Shown here one piece after another: positions 59,946 to 64,000 of a stretch of DNA of 64,000 bases. Source of the DNA: an uncultured Megasphaera sp. (GTDB lineage Bacteria > Bacillota > Negativicutes > Veillonellales > Megasphaeraceae); assembly GCA_934193515.1 (NCBI GenBank), contig CAKPVJ010000007.1, positions 1 to 64,000 of the forward strand. Reading direction: 5' to 3'. Made by a program: the position numbers and the translations under genes. Position 1 is the first letter of the stretch, and each line of letters opens with the position of its first letter. The notes under the pieces are model-generated. The model was not told the origin of the DNA. It was given only the letters and a program-made list of their open reading frames with translations, and did no database searches.

Positions 59946-61403
59946 CTACGGCGTATGTGCTGTCGGATGTGTTTCTTCGTATTTTTTTCGTTTTCGGACA
60001 AACGTAGACGGTGTAATGCCCAGCGCATGGGCTGCATCCCGCACATTGCCGCATTTTTGATACGCTGCTGTCAAGTAATGATATTCTGTACGGGTCAAAA
60101 TATCCTGCAAATCGACAGGAAACTGAATATCTGAACCATGTTCCGCTTTTTTTATATCTATATCCTTTTCTTCCGGCAGAATCACCGGCTGGCTTTGATG
60201 AAGCAAATGCAAATCTTCCGGCCGAATTTCATCGTTGGAACTAATAATAATGGCTCGTTCGACAATATTTTTTAATTCACGAATATTTCCGGGCCAGCTA
60301 TATTCATTAAGAAGCTGGATGGAAATATCAGAAAAATATTTTTTGAAATTATATTTTTGATTCAGTTTGGCTAAAAATGATACAGCTAAAGGCGTAATGT
60401 CTTTTTTGCGAAGCCGCAGCGGCGGAATAGAAATAGGAAAGACCGTTAAGCGGTAATATAAATCCTCGCGAAATTCACCGTTTTTTACCATTTCTTCCAG
60501 ATTGCGGTTGGTAGCGGCAATAACACGAACATTGATTTTTACCGGTTTGGTACCGCCAATGCGCATGATTTCCTGTTCCTGCAGTGCCCGCAGCAATTTG
60601 ACCTGCATATCTTTGGGCAGTTCCCCAATTTCATCTAAAAACAGCGTGCCTTTGTTGGCTAATTCAAACAGCCCGATTTTGCCGGAACGATTGGCCCCTG
60701 TAAAAGCACCGCTTTCATAGCCGAACAACTCGCTTTCAATCAAACTTTCCGGAATGGCGCCGCAGTTGACCTTGATAAAGCTGTTTTTTACACGATGGCT
60801 GTGCTGATAAATATAGCGGGCCATGACTTCTTTGCCGACGCCTGTTTCGCCTAATAGAATAACGGTTGTATCCATAGGGGCGACCCGGTTGGCCAGCAGC
60901 ATGGCAGCCAGCGTTGTTTCATCTTTGGCGATGACTTCCTGTTCTGCTGCCGGGTTTTGAATGTGTGCCAGTTCCAAACGGAGCCGTTCCATCGCATCGG
61001 TTTTTTCCTGGACGATTTCTTTTAAGTTGTAAATTTCAGTCAGATCTCGGACGTTGGTAACAATCATAATCAGTGTGCCGTCTTTGTCAAAAATCGGCGA
61101 ACTGGTTACCAATGCTTCTTTGCCTGATTTAAACCGCTGCTGCAGCGTAACGGGCTTTTTAGTACGGGCGACAATCAGACTGCCGGACTGAGAAATGAGT
61201 TTCCCTTTTACCAAATCTGCCATATTTTTTCCTAGGACTTCTTCACTTTTTAACCCTGTGATGTCTTCATACGCATGATTAATACGCAGCACATTGGCGT
61301 TTTTGTCTGTAATAAAAATGCCGTCAAAAGAATGTTCAATAATCGCGCTGAGGCGTTCTGCCGCTTCGGCTACGGTAGAAAAGATTTCTTTAGTATGTCC
61401 CAT
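59946..61403 (-). CDS. Sigma-54-dependent activator with N-terminal PAS
   Basis: 485 aa. PAS at residues 15-130 (LSAIIEHSFDGIFITDKNANVLRINHAYEDITG), AAA+ at about 165-400 with Walker A GETGVGKE, the sigma-54 contact loop GAFTGA and Walker B TLFLDEIGELP, and a Fis-type HTH at the C-terminus (VRDAAHALGITPSTFVRKRKKY). ATG 61403 lies 12 nt after AAAGGAGG. It sits right behind rpoN. No sigma-54 promoter is evident next to it, so its target is probably elsewhere, possibly the acyl-CoA synthetase cluster beyond the window end. Confidence 0.9.
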   Translation of the reverse strand: MGHTKEIFSTVAEAAERLSAIIEHSFDGIFITDKNANVLRINHAYEDITGLKSEEVLGKNMADLVKGKLISQSGSLIVARTKKPVTLQQRFKSGKEALVTSSPIFDKDGTLIMIVTNVRDLTEIYNLKEIVQEKTDAMERLRLELAHIQNPAAEQEVIAKDETTLAAMLLANRVAPMDTTVILLGETGVGKEVMARYIYQHSHRVKNSFIKVNCGAIPESLIESELFGYESGAFTGANRSGKIGLFELANKGTLFLDEIGELPKDMQVKLLRALQEQEIMRIGGTKPVKINVRVIAATNRNLEEMVKNGEFREDLYYRLTVFPISIPPLRLRKKDITPLAVSFLAKLNQKYNFKKYFSDISIQLLNEYSWPGNIRELKNIVERAIIISSNDEIRPEDLHLLHQSQPVILPEEKDIDIKKAEHGSDIQFPVDLQDILTRTEYHYLTAAYQKCGNVRDAAHALGITPSTFVRKRKKYEETHPTAHTP

Positions 61404-61500
61404 TAAGATATATGTCCTCCTTTCGTTTAGAATGCTCCTGCGATACCAATATGTTACGTACATAATTATACTTTTAACATATTAAAAGTATCCTATGTAA

Positions 61501-61565
61501 TAAAGGCAATGTCAAGATAGATGTTCTATTTATATAGAAATCATCGGCTCTTGTCATTGCCTTTT
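61501..61565 (-). terminator. Terminator after rpoN
   Basis: TAAAGGCAATGTCAAG and CTTGTCATTGCCTTTT flank a 33-nt loop; one mismatch in 15 bp. It separates rpoN from the activator gene. Confidence 0.6.
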
Positions 61566-61579
61566 GGACAGTGCATGGA

Positions 61580-62860
61580 TTAGTCGAGTATTCTGCGTTC
61601 ATATGAATTGGCAATGTGTAACATGCGGCGGTATTTTTGAATGACGCGCCGCGAAATAGGGATGCCAAACTGCTGTGTCAAGAGTACTGTCAGCTGAGAA
61701 TCGCTGTAGGGTTTTCGACGGTTTTCTTGGCGAATCAAACGCTTTAAGGATGTTTTTACGGCATCTTTGGATAGATTCTTGTCCCCATGGTGCAGGGGGC
61801 TTTGAAATAATGATTTAAACGAAATGGTCCGCCAGGGAGTTTGTACATATTTGTCTTTGATGGAACGGCTGATAGTAGAAATGTGCAGCCCTGTTTTTTG
61901 GGAAATATCTTTGAGCGTCATGGGACGCAGGGCATGATGCGCTTGTACGTAGCTGTACTGCCAGTTCCAAATTGCGTCAGTCAATACAGTCAGCGTTTTC
62001 CGGCGGCGTTCAATATTGTGAAGCATCATATAACACCGTGTATATTTTTCTTTAAAATACGATTTTATATCCGGATCTGTCGCTGAGTGCATCATATGGG
62101 TGTAGTAATCGCTTAGGGAATACGACGCAATCCATGAATCATTGAGATGGATTTCATAGTCGCCGGTTTCCGTAAAACGAATGATGACATCGGGTACGAC
62201 GTAGGAATCGACGGTGTCAAACAGTCCCTTGAGTGGCGTCGGTTCCAGGCGTTTAATCAGGCGCACGACGGGCAGCAGTTTGCTTTTGGAAATATGAAGT
62301 GCATTGCATATCGTGTTGAGACGGCCGTTTCCTACATCGTCCAAATGATGACACACGATTTTTTTGGCTAACGGCGTTAGTTTGTTTTTGCGGGCCAGCT
62401 GCAGCAGCAGACATTCCTGCAGCGACGCGGCGCAGATACCGGCAGGATTGAGCTGCTGCAAAATCTGCAGACAGTCTGCAAACAGTTCCGGCGGCAGTGG
62501 AAATTTGCGGGATAATTCTTCTTCTGTCACTGTCAAATAGCCGTTGTCATCCACGCATTGTGCCAAATACGTCAGTAGTGCCCAGACAGGACGGCCGTAT
62601 TGACTTGGATTTAGTTGTTCTAGAATAAAATTTTTAATGCGGTCTTTTTCCGGTGCGGCGACAAAATTGAGAAATTCAGATGTCCCGTCCTGCGAGGAGA
62701 CAGGATGATAATCCATAAAAGGATTTTCTTCTGATTCCTTTTGCAGCATATCGCGCAGGTCTTCTGCAGACATAGATAAAATCTGCAGCGATTGAATCTG
62801 ATTGGCTGAAAGTTTTTGCAGCTGTTCCTGCGAAAGGGAAATATGAGCATCCATTGCCAT
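61580..62860 (-). CDS. rpoN: RNA polymerase sigma-54 factor
   Basis: 426 aa. Region I (SLSQEQLQKLSANQIQSLQIL) binds activators; the acidic region II is short; the core-binding domain follows, and the C-terminus holds the DNA-binding HTH and an RpoN box variant SRRVIQKYRRML (consensus ARRTVAKYRE). It recognises -24/-12 promoters. The gene lies 10 nt behind the acyl-CoA synthetase gene, and two activators in the window depend on it. The alternative start at 62854 is two codons in. Confidence 0.94.
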   Translation of the reverse strand: MAMDAHISLSQEQLQKLSANQIQSLQILSMSAEDLRDMLQKESEENPFMDYHPVSSQDGTSEFLNFVAAPEKDRIKNFILEQLNPSQYGRPVWALLTYLAQCVDDNGYLTVTEEELSRKFPLPPELFADCLQILQQLNPAGICAASLQECLLLQLARKNKLTPLAKKIVCHHLDDVGNGRLNTICNALHISKSKLLPVVRLIKRLEPTPLKGLFDTVDSYVVPDVIIRFTETGDYEIHLNDSWIASYSLSDYYTHMMHSATDPDIKSYFKEKYTRCYMMLHNIERRRKTLTVLTDAIWNWQYSYVQAHHALRPMTLKDISQKTGLHISTISRSIKDKYVQTPWRTISFKSLFQSPLHHGDKNLSKDAVKTSLKRLIRQENRRKPYSDSQLTVLLTQQFGIPISRRVIQKYRRMLHIANSYERRILD

Positions 62861-62870
62861 AATGCAACAT

Positions 62871-64000
62871 CTACCTTATCAGTTCCAACAAAGAGGTATA
62901 TTGTGTTTTGCCGGAAGAATTTTTGGGAATGGTATCTATGTGGCGGATTGTAAAGCAGCTGGGATGAAGCGATGTTTTTTTAGCCAGAAAGTCTTCTAAC
63001 GAAGAAATGTCGGTTTCCAGAGCTGTTGTAAAAATCCATAAATCATCATCATGGCCCGTTGCGGCAAAATCACCAGTTGTAAACGTATTCTTGAAAAGCT
63101 GTTCTATTTCGTCCATATTTACGCGTTTGCCCATGATTTTGACGAAGCGTTTTTTGCGGCCTGTAATATAATAAAATCCATCTTCATCAACGTAAGCGAT
63201 ATCGCCCGTCAAAAGGCGGCCGTGGCGTTCGTCGCCGCGTGCCAGGTCTTCGGCGCATTGGGCATAGCCCAAGGTAACATTAGGCCCTTCATAGCATAAT
63301 TCACCGGGAATGTTTGGCTTTGTAATTTCCGTATGTTCATCTTCCATGATATGGAAGATGCCGCCGGGGATTGCAATGCCGATACTGCCGATTTTTTTCA
63401 GGCAGTCTGCAGGCGGCAGGTAAGACATGCGTGCCGTAGCTTCTGTTTGTCCGTACATGACGACGAAACGTTTGCCTGCGGCAGCTGCAAAATCAGCATA
63501 TTCTTTTTGCAGCCGTTTGGATAATTTGCCGCCGGCTTGTATCATCAGCGTCAAAGCCGGCAAATCCATGTTAGTGAAATGAAGGCGTTTTAGACATTCA
63601 TACGTAAAAGGTACGCCGGCGATAGAAGTAATTTTTTGTTTTTTGCATAATTCCCAGAACGAGGCATCGAAAAGCGTATCTTCTGTCAAATATTCGGCAG
63701 CACCGACCAGCACATGGCTGTTGATGACTGACAGCCCAAAGGTATAATGCATAGGAAGCGTTGAGACAGGGCGCTGGGAAGCATCCAATTCCAGATACTG
63801 AGCAATGGATGCGGCATTGGACTGAATATTTTCGTAACTTTGCCGTACTAGTTTGGGACTGCCCGTACTGCCGGATGTAGTCAGCAGTACGGCTAAATCT
63901 TCAAATAAAGCCGGGGAATGTGCCGCGTGCTGATACAGTGAGTAATCTTCCAGTGTATACAGCGGATTGCTGTCAGCCGCGTTGGCCGTCGGCTGGAAGA
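62871..64000 (-). CDS. AMP-binding acyl-CoA/acyl-ACP synthetase, partial
   Basis: The 5' end is outside the window; about 376 C-terminal residues are seen. The adenylation P-loop TTSGSTGSPKLVR lies at about 63,880, the YGQTEATARMSY motif follows, then GPNVTLGYA, LTGDIAYVDEDGFYYITGRKKRFVKIMGKRV and PKNSSGKTQY with the catalytic lysine. It activates a carboxylic acid as adenylate and transfers it to CoA or a carrier protein. Reading frame continues open to 64000. It is upstream of rpoN on the same strand. Substrate unknown. Confidence 0.88.
   Translation of the reverse strand, partial: FQPTANAADSNPLYTLEDYSLYQHAAHSPALFEDLAVLLTTSGSTGSPKLVRQSYENIQSNAASIAQYLELDASQRPVSTLPMHYTFGLSVINSHVLVGAAEYLTEDTLFDASFWELCKKQKITSIAGVPFTYECLKRLHFTNMDLPALTLMIQAGGKLSKRLQKEYADFAAAAGKRFVVMYGQTEATARMSYLPPADCLKKIGSIGIAIPGGIFHIMEDEHTEITKPNIPGELCYEGPNVTLGYAQCAEDLARGDERHGRLLTGDIAYVDEDGFYYITGRKKRFVKIMGKRVNMDEIEQLFKNTFTTGDFAATGHDDDLWIFTTALETDISSLEDFLAKKTSLHPSCFTIRHIDTIPKNSSGKTQYTSLLELIR

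Noticed and set aside
1..64000. CRISPR array, prophage or integrated plasmid.
   Set aside because: No regularly spaced repeats, phage structural genes, integrase or replication genes were seen; the only mobile-element trace is the transposase remnant at the start.

Overview
The window looks like a chromosomal segment of an anaerobic Firmicute, most likely a Negativicute of the Megasphaera/Veillonella type. The inference rests on a fermentative gene set (indolepyruvate:ferredoxin oxidoreductase, CoA-transferase, aspartase, clostridial ferredoxin), sigma-54 with two sigma-54 activators, Gram-positive-style AGGAGG ribosome binding sites, and a TPP riboswitch in front of thiSFGH. The genus is not provable from the sequence alone. 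Start codons were chosen by ribosome binding site and family length, so many are downstream of the longest possible ORF.

Layout. 1-7760: IS30-type transposase remnant, tRNA-Thr, nitrilase, ferredoxin, aspartase, a YgjP-type metalloprotease, a split membrane/GGDEF protein, a DnaQ-like exonuclease and a 2-hydroxyacid dehydrogenase. 7900-30600: a large hexuronate/aldonate island. UxaC isomerises the uronates; UxuB/UxuA (glucuronate branch) and UxaB/UxaA (galacturonate branch) make 2-keto-3-deoxygluconate; KdgK and Eda take it to pyruvate and glyceraldehyde-3-phosphate. kdgK-eda is present twice, and the copies share an identical core of about 1.17 kb between diverged ends, the pattern left by gene conversion. 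The island also holds three transporters of different families, an AT-rich dehydrogenase/transporter pair, two GntR regulators, one LacI regulator, and a three-gene FAD/[Fe-S] oxidase module (GlpA-like, HcnB-like, DUF1667) without any glycerol gene.

30670-42840: an aromatic amino acid fermentation cluster. It contains an AEC permease, a PrpR-type sigma-54 activator, iorAB, an amino acid permease broken by a small frameshift, an aminotransferase, a CoA-transferase, an MFS carrier preceded by a compact structured leader, and an M20D amidohydrolase. Between the activator and iorA lie two near-identical 10-bp palindromes and a sigma-54-like promoter. The cluster reads as amino acid -> aryl-pyruvate -> aryl-acetyl-CoA -> aryl-acetate plus acetyl-CoA.

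42850-46000: TPP riboswitch, two terminators, thiSFGH. 46100-52220: lipid kinase, cytoplasmic gamma-glutamyltransferase, and a cysteine-catabolic group (YheO-type regulator, CyuA-type desulfidase, D-cysteine desulfhydrase). 52410-54040: PiT phosphate transporter with its DUF47 partner. 54190-58560: an LDH/MDH-family dehydrogenase with a malate-type specificity residue, an NCS2 purine permease, an L,D-transpeptidase and a small secreted protein. 58670-64000 (minus strand): acyl-CoA synthetase (cut by the window end), rpoN, a second sigma-54 activator, DUF134 and Mrp. A previously unlisted intergenic repeat family (two full copies plus one hairpin-only copy) is scattered through the window.
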